17,052 nucleotides of DNA from DATJQF01 sp035505995 (lineage in GTDB: Bacteria; Bacteroidota; Bacteroidia; Bacteroidales; FEN-979), in contig DATJQF010000157.1 of NCBI GenBank assembly GCA_035505995.1, positions 1-17,052 on the forward strand. The letters are read 5' to 3'. The notes beneath the pieces are model-generated. The model searched no databases. It was not told where the DNA came from and saw only the letters and a program-made list of their open reading frames with translations. Of the stretch, positions 7,735-14,679 are shown piece by piece; the first letter of the stretch is position 1; the number at the start of each line of letters is the position of its first letter. The position numbers and the translations under genes were made by a program.

Positions 7735-8859
7735 ATGAAATTCATCGTATCCAGTTCCCTGCTGCTGAAGAACCTGCAGGCCATTCTCGGGGTCATCAAT
7801 ACCAGCAACACGTTGCCTATCCTGGATGATTTCCTGTTCGACCTGAAGGAAAACGAGCTGACGATCACCTCTTCCGATCTCGAGACGACCATGAGCGTCA
7901 CCCTGAAGCCCGACAAGGCCCTGGAGAAGGGAAGCATCGCCATTCCCGCCAAGATCCTGGTGGATACCCTGAAAACTTTCGCGGATATCCCGGTCTCTTT
8001 CCATATCAACGAGGACACGCTGCTGGTCGAGATATCGGCCGGCGACGGGAAATTCAAGCTGTCGGGCAACCGGGCGGACGAATACCCGAGGGTCCCGGAA
8101 CTGGAGAACACGACCGCGCTGGAGCTGAATGCTGCGGTGCTGGCCAATGCCATCAACAAGACGATCTTCGCCACCGGCAACGACGAGCTGCGGCTGGTCC
8201 TGTCAGGGGTGTTCTGCGAGCTGTCGCCCGACGATGTGACCTTCGTGGCCACCGATGCGCATAAGCTGGTGCGCTACCGCCGCACGGATTCTCATACCCA
8301 GGAGTCCGCTTCCTTTATCCTGCCGAAAAAGCCGCTGAACCTGCTGAAGAACATCCTGGCGGGGCAGGACCTGCCGGTCAATATCGAATACAACCGGACC
8401 AATGCGGCATTCTCGTTCCAGAACATGAACCTCGTCTGCCGGCTGATCGACGGCAAATATCCGAATTATGAAGCGGTCATCCCGACCGATAATCCCAATA
8501 AGCTTACCATCGACCGCACCGCGCTGCTGACCTCGATCCGTCGCGTCTCCATCTTCGCCAACCAGTCGACCCACCAGATCCGCTTCAAGATATCCGGCAA
8601 GGAGCTGGTGCTCTCGGCGGAGGATATCGATTTTGCAAAAGAGTCGAAAGACCGGCTGACCTGCTCCTATGAAGGGGATGACCTGGAGATCGGGTTCAAC
8701 TCGAAATTCCTCCTGGAGATGCTGAACAATATCGACACGGAGGAAGTGCGGATGGAAATGTCGGCCCCCAACCGCGCGGGGATCCTGATGCCCGTCAACA
8801 GCGACAATAAGGACGAGGACATCCTCATGCTGGTGATGCCGGTCATGCTGAATAAATAA
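7735..8859 (+). CDS. dnaN: DNA polymerase III beta subunit (sliding clamp)
   Basis: This cytosolic ring-shaped dimer encircles DNA and tethers the replicative polymerase. At 374 residues it has the normal length for three similar clamp domains (about 1-122, 123-247, 248-374). Family marks include MKFIVSSSLLLKNLQ at the start, GNRADEYPRVP (111-121) closing domain 1, ATDAHKLVRYRR (172-183), RLIDGKYPNYEAVIP (236-250) at the domain 2/3 junction, and the C-terminal LVMPVML (367-373) that lines the pocket for clamp-binding peptides. The gene has its own TAnnTTTG promoter, and a strong hairpin terminator follows 26 bases after the stop. No dnaA, recF or DnaA-box cluster is nearby, so this locus does not look like a replication origin. 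Confidence 0.97.
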   Translation: MKFIVSSSLLLKNLQAILGVINTSNTLPILDDFLFDLKENELTITSSDLETTMSVTLKPDKALEKGSIAIPAKILVDTLKTFADIPVSFHINEDTLLVEISAGDGKFKLSGNRADEYPRVPELENTTALELNAAVLANAINKTIFATGNDELRLVLSGVFCELSPDDVTFVATDAHKLVRYRRTDSHTQESASFILPKKPLNLLKNILAGQDLPVNIEYNRTNAAFSFQNMNLVCRLIDGKYPNYEAVIPTDNPNKLTIDRTALLTSIRRVSIFANQSTHQIRFKISGKELVLSAEDIDFAKESKDRLTCSYEGDDLEIGFNSKFLLEMLNNIDTEEVRMEMSAPNRAGILMPVNSDNKDEDILMLVMPVMLNK

Positions 8860-8885
8860 GGCGATCCTGTTTTCGGGGAGGGCAT

Positions 8886-8918
8886 AAAAAAAAGTCCCGG
8901 GAACCCCGGGACTTTTTT
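8886..8918. terminator. bidirectional intrinsic terminator between dnaN and the cold-shock gene
   Basis: The perfect stem has a 14-base left arm at 8888-8901 (A6 then GTCCCGGG), the loop AAC at 8902-8904, and a right arm at 8905-8918 (CCCGGGAC then T6). With an A tract on the left and a T tract on the right, it ends transcription both ways: dnaN rightward and the cold-shock gene leftward, whose stop lies 28 bases away. Confidence 0.93.
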
Positions 8919-8946
8919 AGTTGCATTCAATTGTTTCTAAAGAATA

Positions 8947-9138
8947 TCAATCCTTTTTTACATTGATTGCTTTCTTTCCGCGTTTGTCTTCAGTGATATC
9001 GAAAGATACCTGGTCATTTTCCTTAATGCGGTCGATCAGACCTGAGACATGAACAAAAATGTCCTCTTGGGTCTCATCGTTTACGATAAACCCAAAGCCT
9101 TTGCGTTCATTGAAGAACTTTACTTTACCTGTTGACAT
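8947..9138 (-). CDS. cold-shock domain protein (CspA family)
   Basis: This is a small nucleic-acid-binding protein of 63 residues, a single OB-fold cold-shock domain acting as an RNA chaperone in the cytosol. Both RNA-binding motifs are present: RNP1 as KGFGFI at 13-18 and RNP2 as IFVHV at 27-31, with the opening GKVKFFNERKGFG typical of the family. It is slightly shorter than E. coli CspA (70 residues), and the C-terminus ends in a lysine-rich KKAINVKKD. Its codon use is more AT-rich than the neighbouring dnaN. It is transcribed alone, toward dnaN, from a consensus promoter about 30 bases upstream, with a shared bidirectional terminator behind. The short leader has no room for the long structured 5' region of classical cold-induced csp genes, so cold induction is not shown. 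Confidence 0.96.
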   Translation of the reverse strand: MSTGKVKFFNERKGFGFIVNDETQEDIFVHVSGLIDRIKENDQVSFDITEDKRGKKAINVKKD

Positions 9139-9165
9139 AATGAAATAGTATTAAAATTAATCGTG

Positions 9166-9195
9166 CAAAGGTACAATATTTTTTTAATGTACCAA
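9166..9195 (-). promoter_or_regulatory. Bacteroidota housekeeping promoter of the cold-shock gene
   Basis: Read on the minus strand, TACCTTTG (9173 down to 9166) matches the -7 consensus TAnnTTTG. TTG at 9195-9193 lies 19 bases upstream as the -33 element. The predicted start near 9160 gives a leader of about 20 bases. Confidence 0.75.
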
Positions 9196-9235
9196 CACTT
9201 TTTCTTATTTGATTATGGTCCCGGGATATATAAAA

Positions 9236-9252
9236 TTTATTTGATAACTTTA
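9236..9252 (+). promoter_or_regulatory. possible -7 elements for the malic enzyme gene
   Basis: Two near-matches to TAnnTTTG lie just before the gene: TTTATTTG at 9236-9243 and TAACTTTA at 9245-9252, each with one mismatch. Neither has a convincing TTG at 19-21 bases upstream. The AT-rich region 9139-9268 must carry this promoter, but which element is used is unclear. Confidence 0.3.
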
Positions 9253-9268
9253 CGAAAAATCCCTCCTT

Positions 9269-10723
9269 ATGAAAGAAATTGCTCAAGATTTAAGTAACCT
9301 GAACGATGTTTTCCCCAAAGATTTTTCGCAGGAGCAGATCGCCAAAGCTAAGACCCTGTTCCTGAAAAAGCTTGCCGAAGCGGCTCATCGGTACTATTCC
9401 GGTAAGATTCAGGTGGTTCCCAAGGCCCCGCTGACGGGCTTCAACTGGTTCAATGTATGGTACACTCCGGGTGTGTCGGTCGTTTCGACCAGCATCCGGG
9501 AAAATAACAACACCTCCTTCGAGCTCACCAACCGGGGCAACCTCGTGGCCGTGGTGAGCGACTCCACCCGCGTGCTGGGCGACGGCGACTGCACGCCCCC
9601 GGGCGGACTGGGCGTGATGGAAGGTAAGGCCTTCCTGATGAAATATCTCGGCGGGGTGGATGCGATTGCCCTGTGCGTCGACAGCCGCCGGAGCGACTGC
9701 CAGCATGATCCCGATAAGATCATCAATTTCGTGAAGATGCTCCAGCACAGCTTCGGGGCGGTGAACCTTGAGGATATCTCCCAGCCCAACTGCTTCAAGG
9801 TGCTGGATGTGCTGCGCGAGGAATGCGATATCCCGGTTTGGCACGACGATGCCCAGGGAACGGCCTGCGTCACACTCGCCGGGCTTCTCAATGCTCTCAA
9901 GCTGGCGCAAAAAAAGATACAGGATGTAAGGATCGTCCTCTACGGGGCGGGAGCATCAAATACCACCATCGCCCGCCTGCTGATCACCGACGGGGCCGAT
10001 CCGAATAAAATGATCCTCTTCGATACCAAGGGATCCCTCCATTCCGACCGGGAGGATATCAGGAAAGATACCCGCTTTTACCGGAAATGGGAGCTTTGCC
10101 TTTCCACGAATCCCGGGAAGGTCCTCACGATGGACGAGGCGATGAAAGGCGCCGACGTGCTGATCTCGCTCTCCACGCCCGGTCCCGATGTGATCAAGCG
10201 GGAATGGGTCCGCTCCATGGCGAAGAAGTCCATCGTATTTGCCTGCGCCAACCCGGTGCCGGAGATCTATCCCTATGCGGCCAAGGAGGAAGGGGCGTTC
10301 ATCGTAGCTACCGGCCGCGGCGACTTCCCCAACCAGGTGAACAACTCCATCGGCTTCCCGGGTATCCTGAAAGGCGCCCTGATGGTGCGCGCCCGCAAGA
10401 TCACCGATGGCATGGCCATCCGGGCGGCGCATTCGCTGGCCGACTATGCCGAGAAGCGCGGGATCAACGCCGAGAATATCGTCCCCAATATGGAGGAAGC
10501 CTCCGTATTCCCGCACGAATCGGCCGATGTGGCCATGCAGGCCATCGAAGAAAAAGTTGCCCGCATCGAGCTCACCCGCGAACAGGCCTTCGAGATCGCC
10601 CGCAAGGACATCGAGGAATCCCGCAAACTGGTAAAAATGATGATGGACCAGGGCTTCATCGAGAAGCCGCCCATGGATATGATCATAAAGGCGCTCGACT
10701 GGGCCGTGGAGCAGGTGAAGTAG
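9269..10723 (+). CDS. malic enzyme, NAD(P)-dependent, oxaloacetate-decarboxylating
   Basis: The enzyme oxidatively decarboxylates malate to pyruvate and CO2 in the cytosol, making NAD(P)H. The 484 residues hold the two malic enzyme domains. Catalytic Tyr65 is in WYTPGV and Lys120 in VMEGKA; metal ligands are Glu168-Asp169 in LEDISQP and Asp193-Asp194 in WHDDAQGTA. The nucleotide fold starts at LYGAGAS (224-230), and FACANPVPEI (324-333) and FPNQVNNSIGFPGILKGA (353-370) are further family blocks. Compared with the common small bacterial form of about 400-430 residues, it has a longer N-terminus and a helical C-terminal extension after about 430. The loop GDGDCTPPGG (104-113) replaces the usual glycine/asparagine-rich turn, so it belongs to a divergent subfamily. 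NAD versus NADP preference cannot be read. It diverges from the cold-shock gene. Confidence 0.93.
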   Translation: MKEIAQDLSNLNDVFPKDFSQEQIAKAKTLFLKKLAEAAHRYYSGKIQVVPKAPLTGFNWFNVWYTPGVSVVSTSIRENNNTSFELTNRGNLVAVVSDSTRVLGDGDCTPPGGLGVMEGKAFLMKYLGGVDAIALCVDSRRSDCQHDPDKIINFVKMLQHSFGAVNLEDISQPNCFKVLDVLREECDIPVWHDDAQGTACVTLAGLLNALKLAQKKIQDVRIVLYGAGASNTTIARLLITDGADPNKMILFDTKGSLHSDREDIRKDTRFYRKWELCLSTNPGKVLTMDEAMKGADVLISLSTPGPDVIKREWVRSMAKKSIVFACANPVPEIYPYAAKEEGAFIVATGRGDFPNQVNNSIGFPGILKGALMVRARKITDGMAIRAAHSLADYAEKRGINAENIVPNMEEASVFPHESADVAMQAIEEKVARIELTREQAFEIARKDIEESRKLVKMMMDQGFIEKPPMDMIIKALDWAVEQVK

Positions 10724-10724
10724 G

Positions 10725-10780
10725 GAACGGGTCAGCAAGTAAACAAGAGAACGGGTAAACAAGGGAACAAGTGAATTTGT
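10725..10780 (+). repeat. degenerate tandem array, 8-base period
   Basis: One base after the malic enzyme stop, seven octamers follow in phase: GAACGGGT, CAGCAAGT, AAACAAGA, GAACGGGT, AAACAAGG, GAACAAGT and GAATTTGT. The first and fourth are identical, and AACAAG recurs three times. A shorter possible run, CCCCCGGT, CCCTGGAT and CCCCTGTT at 10784-10807, abuts the end of the convergent minus-strand gene. No convincing hairpin terminator was seen in this 82-base gap. Confidence 0.7.
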
Positions 10781-10805
10781 GCTCCCCCGGTCCCTGGATC
10801 CCCTG

Positions 10806-13800
10806 TTATTTTACAATCACGATTTTGACCCTGCCGGTTCCGTTCCCGGTAATGACTGTAACCAGGTAAATTCCGGCGGGGATCCCGTTGGTACTGATCA
10901 CCATCAATTTCTGTCCTGCCGCTTCTCGACCGAGTATCCGTTGCCCTGTGAGCGTGGTGAGTTCAACTTTATCGAATGCGTAGTTCGATTCGATCCTGAA
11001 GAGATCATCCGCCGGATTCGGATATACCCGTAGATGTAACGGCTGCAGGGAACCGGCAGGAACAGCCGGATATCCTGCCTGGGTGGTATCGCTTCCGGTT
11101 GATTCGCAGATAACGGAATTCGATAGCGGGTCGGTGAATAAGGCGGTCACATAATAATCATAAATTCCCGCTCCTCCGGGCAAGGGGGGTAGCACATCGG
11201 TATACAGCGTGGTTGTTGCCGGGACCGTATCCAGCAGATCATAAGGCGGCTGGCCGGTAAGTCCTGTCCGGTAGATATTGTATCTGGCCAGCACCCCGGA
11301 AGCTTTGAGCTTCTTCAGATCTTCACAATCGGGTGCACTCCAGCTCAAATGCACTTCAGAACCTCCAGGGTCCTGGAATGAGGTAAGATCCAGCGGGGGT
11401 CTGCAGATACCGTAGATGTTGATATTATCGACATACCAGTGAAGGAAATTCGTTGAATTCTCTCCGTATGCACGGAAGCCGATCTTCAAGCCCTTGCCTT
11501 TTGCTTCAGAGATATCCAAATGTTTCAGTGACCAGTCGAATGAACCGGCGTCAGGGAAATCCGCTTTTACATGCCAGGCCTGATCGTAAAAGAGATCGAC
11601 CTCCAGATGCTCGGTGCTGGTGTTGTAACGGTCTATCAGCTTGAGATCGAAATCAAGCCAGAGGTTCGAACAGTTCCACCGTGAAGCGTCCAGGTTTTCG
11701 CTGATCAGCATATTGGAATAATTTGTGACAAAGGGCTGAAAGGAGAAATCGGCTGCATGTGATGCGGCACTCTTGGCGGAGCTGATGGTCCAGTTGCCCT
11801 GGCTGGGGTCAAACTCCCAGTGGTAGTAAGAAAATGTTCCCTCCTCCCAGTCTTCGTGAAAGGGGATGGGCAGTCCGCAGATGATTGCCACACTTGCTGG
11901 TCCGGCAGGATAGGATTCATTGTATTGTCCGGGGAATCCGTAAGAGGATAGATCATAATACGCACTGACCAGGTAACTATAGGTACCCGGATCAAGGCCG
12001 TTATCATAATAAAACAGGGAATCAGGATCAGGGTTGTAATGGATCAGGACCGAATCGCGGTAGATGTTATACCCTGTCAATCCCACAGGCGGTAAACCCG
12101 TGGACAGATCCACCGGCTTTTCCCAGGTAAGTATGGCGGTGCACCCGGCTGTATCGGATACCAGGTTCAGCGGTGGATAAAGGAAATGGGAGGTAAAGGA
12201 ATAACAGATCGAGTCGGAATAACCGGCAGGATAAACCGCCAAGACACAGGCATGATAATTTTGTCCATACTGCACTTGCGCAGGCGGGATTTGATAAACC
12301 GTGTCGGTAAGGAAGACTGCCAAAGTCCCGTTAAGAAACAAATTGTAGCCTATCTGGCAATGAGGATAAGAATATTCTGAGATCGTGATATTATCAATAT
12401 TCCAATTGTTGATATAATAGGTGTCATCACCGAACACATGAAAACGGATCCGGAAAGAGGAATCGGAATACGGTGTGATATTGATCTCATCATGCGTCCA
12501 CGGAATACTTCCTCCGCTATCGTCATACGTTTGAAGAACCGTCCAGTTGCTTCCTTTTCCGAGTTCAACGGAGATATGATTGTTCCCTCCTGCTGCATAG
12601 TTACTGAGATAAATGTCATAACCCAATATCACGGAGTTATTATAAAAACTGGGTGTGTTCAGCAGGCGGCTTGTCAGATATTCATTATAATCAGTCAATT
12701 CGGGAAACCAGTAAAATTCTGCAGAGGGTGCCGGATTTCCGGCTCCATAAGTAACAGTCCAGTTCGGGCATCCTGACGTGTTCCATTGACTTGGATCAAA
12801 ATATCCGGTGGACCAGGTCTCATGATAACTCTGGTAAGACTCAAGAGGACTGTTCCAGTCGGCCACCAGACTTTGATCGTTAACAAATAGATTACGGGGA
12901 GGCAGAGTGGGCGGATCCAGGTTTATATAGAGGGTCGTATTACTTTGAACATTGATGGTTGTTTCATACGTCTTACAACCAAACATTTGGCACAGTACCA
13001 GGTAATGGCCTTTCCACATATCCGGAATGGTTATCCATCCCGTGGAATCCGTCGTCTTATAAAAGGTGGTATCAGGGGTGTCCAGATAAGTAAACCTGAC
13101 ACTGACGCCAACCGAATCATAAGATGGGCAGCACTTCTGAGCGTGCATGTGAAATGCTGCGGTATAGCATTTCGGAACAATATTGGAAAAATCGGGAGGT
13201 GAATTATTCCCGCCCGGAAGATACGAAGTAACAACGGCCCATTCCCAGAGTCCGCAGGAAAGTACAGGCCATGCATTATCTATGGCAGAATTAGAGGAAG
13301 TTGTTGCAATACTTACCCACGACGAGGGATTGCTCTCTTGTCCGGCCACAAACCGCCAAACATGGTAGTTAATAATACAAGGAGAAGAACCGGTATTGCC
13401 GAAATTACCGGATCTGATCAAAAAATTAACTCCTGCAGGCATCCAAAGGCCCCCGCCGGTAACATTACATTGATAGCTCCGCAACTGCGGTGCAGAGGTA
13501 TCCGTTGATAATTTTACACAACCGGGCGAATCCCCTACCTGGATTACGCCCATATAATAATTTCCTGAGGTGATCTGGATCTGCTGGGGGAGCTGGTAGG
13601 AATTCCATCCTGTTTGGATTGCCGTAAACATATAGGGTCCTCCGAGAATGGTTCCCGGCTGTCCTGAAGGTCCGTCATCATCGTATATCACCAGTTGGAA
13701 CGGAAAATTCGTGCTTCCGGAACAAAAATTTATATCGAAGGAGATGATTTTTCCGGGATATGCCGGCGGTGTGAATTTTACGGCATTGATATTACCTTCC

Positions 13801-14516
13801 AATGCCCAGGAGGAGCATGTCTCGGGTACCCCATCGTCATAAAACAGGTCATAGTATCTGCCGGGTGCATCCCAGCTGAGATCAACATGATCGTTAACCG
13901 TATCAACGGATGCAGACAGGTTTATTGACGGCAATAGATCGAGACTGAAGGATAAGTTTTGTATGTAGTTATTTCCTGCAACGTAATTCATTGCAGGTAT
14001 ATCGATTTGCTGATAACCTGTTTTTTTAGCATGCAGGCTATAGATTCCCCCGGGATAGATATGCAGCGTGTAGTTTCCGTTGTTGTCTGAGAACGTGTTA
14101 AAACCACCGACCGGAGTAACCCAAATACGTGCCAGTGGCACAGGATCCCCCGTGCAGCCGTCGGTCACAGTCCCGGTAACCGTAACGGTAACCGGATTTA
14201 AACAGAAGTTAACAATGGTGTTCTGGTTGTCGATCACCCCGGCCGGTTTGGTCTGAGTGATATATCCGGCCTTGGTGCATTGCACCGTGTAACTCCCCGC
14301 AGGGATGTTGGTAAGGGTATAACTGCCGTTTGCAGCCGCTGTAACGGAGCTCCCGGGCGGAAAAACCGTAACGGTGGACCCACCCAGAGGGACCCCGTTA
14401 AAGCAGTTTACCACGACCCCGGAGATGCTTCCGGTACAGAAAGCTGCAGAAGAAAGAATAAAGGAAAGGACTATGGCAGTTATCAAATTACAAATGAATC
14501 TGATAAAAGCTTTCAT
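10806..14516 (-). CDS. T9SS-sorted multidomain surface/secreted protein (CarboxypepD_reg, FnIII and jelly-roll domains)
   Basis: This 1236-residue protein is exported through the inner membrane by a signal peptide (MKAFIRFICN, hydrophobic to about 27) and across the outer membrane by type IX secretion. The last 75 residues form a type A sorting domain: YPNPADD (1165-1171), then GIPAGIYLVTV and the terminal KIVIVK. Two carboxypeptidase regulatory-like beta domains occupy about 30-108 and 111-192; a third similar module is near 452-533. FnIII-type repeats with LSWDAP, LTWEKP and LSWSAP signatures lie at about 198-447, 538-775, 781-880 and 1038-1137. Jelly-roll domains of the cleaved-adhesin/MAM type lie at about 567-715 and 886-1036; another beta-sandwich is at 220-372. 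No catalytic motif was found, so it is more likely an adhesin or matrix protein than an enzyme. The middle of the gene is far more AT-rich than its ends. The ATG at 14516 is the only start giving a proper signal peptide. Confidence 0.93.
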   Translation of the reverse strand: MKAFIRFICNLITAIVLSFILSSAAFCTGSISGVVVNCFNGVPLGGSTVTVFPPGSSVTAAANGSYTLTNIPAGSYTVQCTKAGYITQTKPAGVIDNQNTIVNFCLNPVTVTVTGTVTDGCTGDPVPLARIWVTPVGGFNTFSDNNGNYTLHIYPGGIYSLHAKKTGYQQIDIPAMNYVAGNNYIQNLSFSLDLLPSINLSASVDTVNDHVDLSWDAPGRYYDLFYDDGVPETCSSWALEGNINAVKFTPPAYPGKIISFDINFCSGSTNFPFQLVIYDDDGPSGQPGTILGGPYMFTAIQTGWNSYQLPQQIQITSGNYYMGVIQVGDSPGCVKLSTDTSAPQLRSYQCNVTGGGLWMPAGVNFLIRSGNFGNTGSSPCIINYHVWRFVAGQESNPSSWVSIATTSSNSAIDNAWPVLSCGLWEWAVVTSYLPGGNNSPPDFSNIVPKCYTAAFHMHAQKCCPSYDSVGVSVRFTYLDTPDTTFYKTTDSTGWITIPDMWKGHYLVLCQMFGCKTYETTINVQSNTTLYINLDPPTLPPRNLFVNDQSLVADWNSPLESYQSYHETWSTGYFDPSQWNTSGCPNWTVTYGAGNPAPSAEFYWFPELTDYNEYLTSRLLNTPSFYNNSVILGYDIYLSNYAAGGNNHISVELGKGSNWTVLQTYDDSGGSIPWTHDEINITPYSDSSFRIRFHVFGDDTYYINNWNIDNITISEYSYPHCQIGYNLFLNGTLAVFLTDTVYQIPPAQVQYGQNYHACVLAVYPAGYSDSICYSFTSHFLYPPLNLVSDTAGCTAILTWEKPVDLSTGLPPVGLTGYNIYRDSVLIHYNPDPDSLFYYDNGLDPGTYSYLVSAYYDLSSYGFPGQYNESYPAGPASVAIICGLPIPFHEDWEEGTFSYYHWEFDPSQGNWTISSAKSAASHAADFSFQPFVTNYSNMLISENLDASRWNCSNLWLDFDLKLIDRYNTSTEHLEVDLFYDQAWHVKADFPDAGSFDWSLKHLDISEAKGKGLKIGFRAYGENSTNFLHWYVDNINIYGICRPPLDLTSFQDPGGSEVHLSWSAPDCEDLKKLKASGVLARYNIYRTGLTGQPPYDLLDTVPATTTLYTDVLPPLPGGAGIYDYYVTALFTDPLSNSVICESTGSDTTQAGYPAVPAGSLQPLHLRVYPNPADDLFRIESNYAFDKVELTTLTGQRILGREAAGQKLMVISTNGIPAGIYLVTVITGNGTGRVKIVIVK

Positions 14517-14564
14517 ATGATATAGAGTTAAGTAAAGGGTTCTCCATTCATCCGGAAATATAGT

Positions 14565-14602
14565 AAAAAATCAGATATTATCTTTATCTGAAAGATTTTT
14601 TT
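14565..14602 (-). terminator. possible intrinsic terminator after the alpha-galactosidase gene
   Basis: Read on the minus strand, a 7-base stem (TCAGATA at 14591-14585, TATCTGA at 14577-14571, loop of seven) is followed by six T residues (14570-14565). It lies about 90 bases past the alpha-galactosidase stop and before the next gene on the strand. The stem is AT-rich and therefore weak. Confidence 0.4.
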
Positions 14603-14603
14603 T

Positions 14604-14623
14604 TAACAGGGATAATAACAGGG
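14604..14623. repeat. short direct repeat TAACAGGG
   Basis: TAACAGGG occurs at 14604-14611 and 14616-14623, 12 bases apart, in the gap between the two minus-strand genes. GCGTGAC also occurs twice in this gap, at 14633-14639 and 14670-14676. No function can be assigned. Confidence 0.4.
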
Positions 14624-14656
14624 CCAGATAGTGCGTGACCCAGTTGAATAAATAGA

Positions 14657-14677
14657 CGTTACGCGTTACGCGTGACA
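14657..14677 (-). repeat. tandem array, 7-base period, after the alpha-galactosidase stop
   Basis: On the minus strand, two bases after the TGA, three heptamers follow: TGTCACG, CGTAACG and CGTAACG. The second and third are identical. The placement matches the arrays after the permease, the 1498-residue gene and the malic enzyme gene. Confidence 0.6.
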
Positions 14678-14679
14678 GG

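Noticed and set aside
7660..7735. Replication origin next to dnaN
   Set aside because: No dnaA gene, no cluster of TTATCCACA-like boxes and no long AT-rich unwinding region; the AT-rich stretch is explained by the promoter.
14555..14562. TATATTTC on the minus strand as -7 element for the T9SS protein gene
   Set aside because: One mismatch to TAnnTTTG and no TTG at 19-21 bases upstream; not distinguishable from chance in an AT-rich gap.
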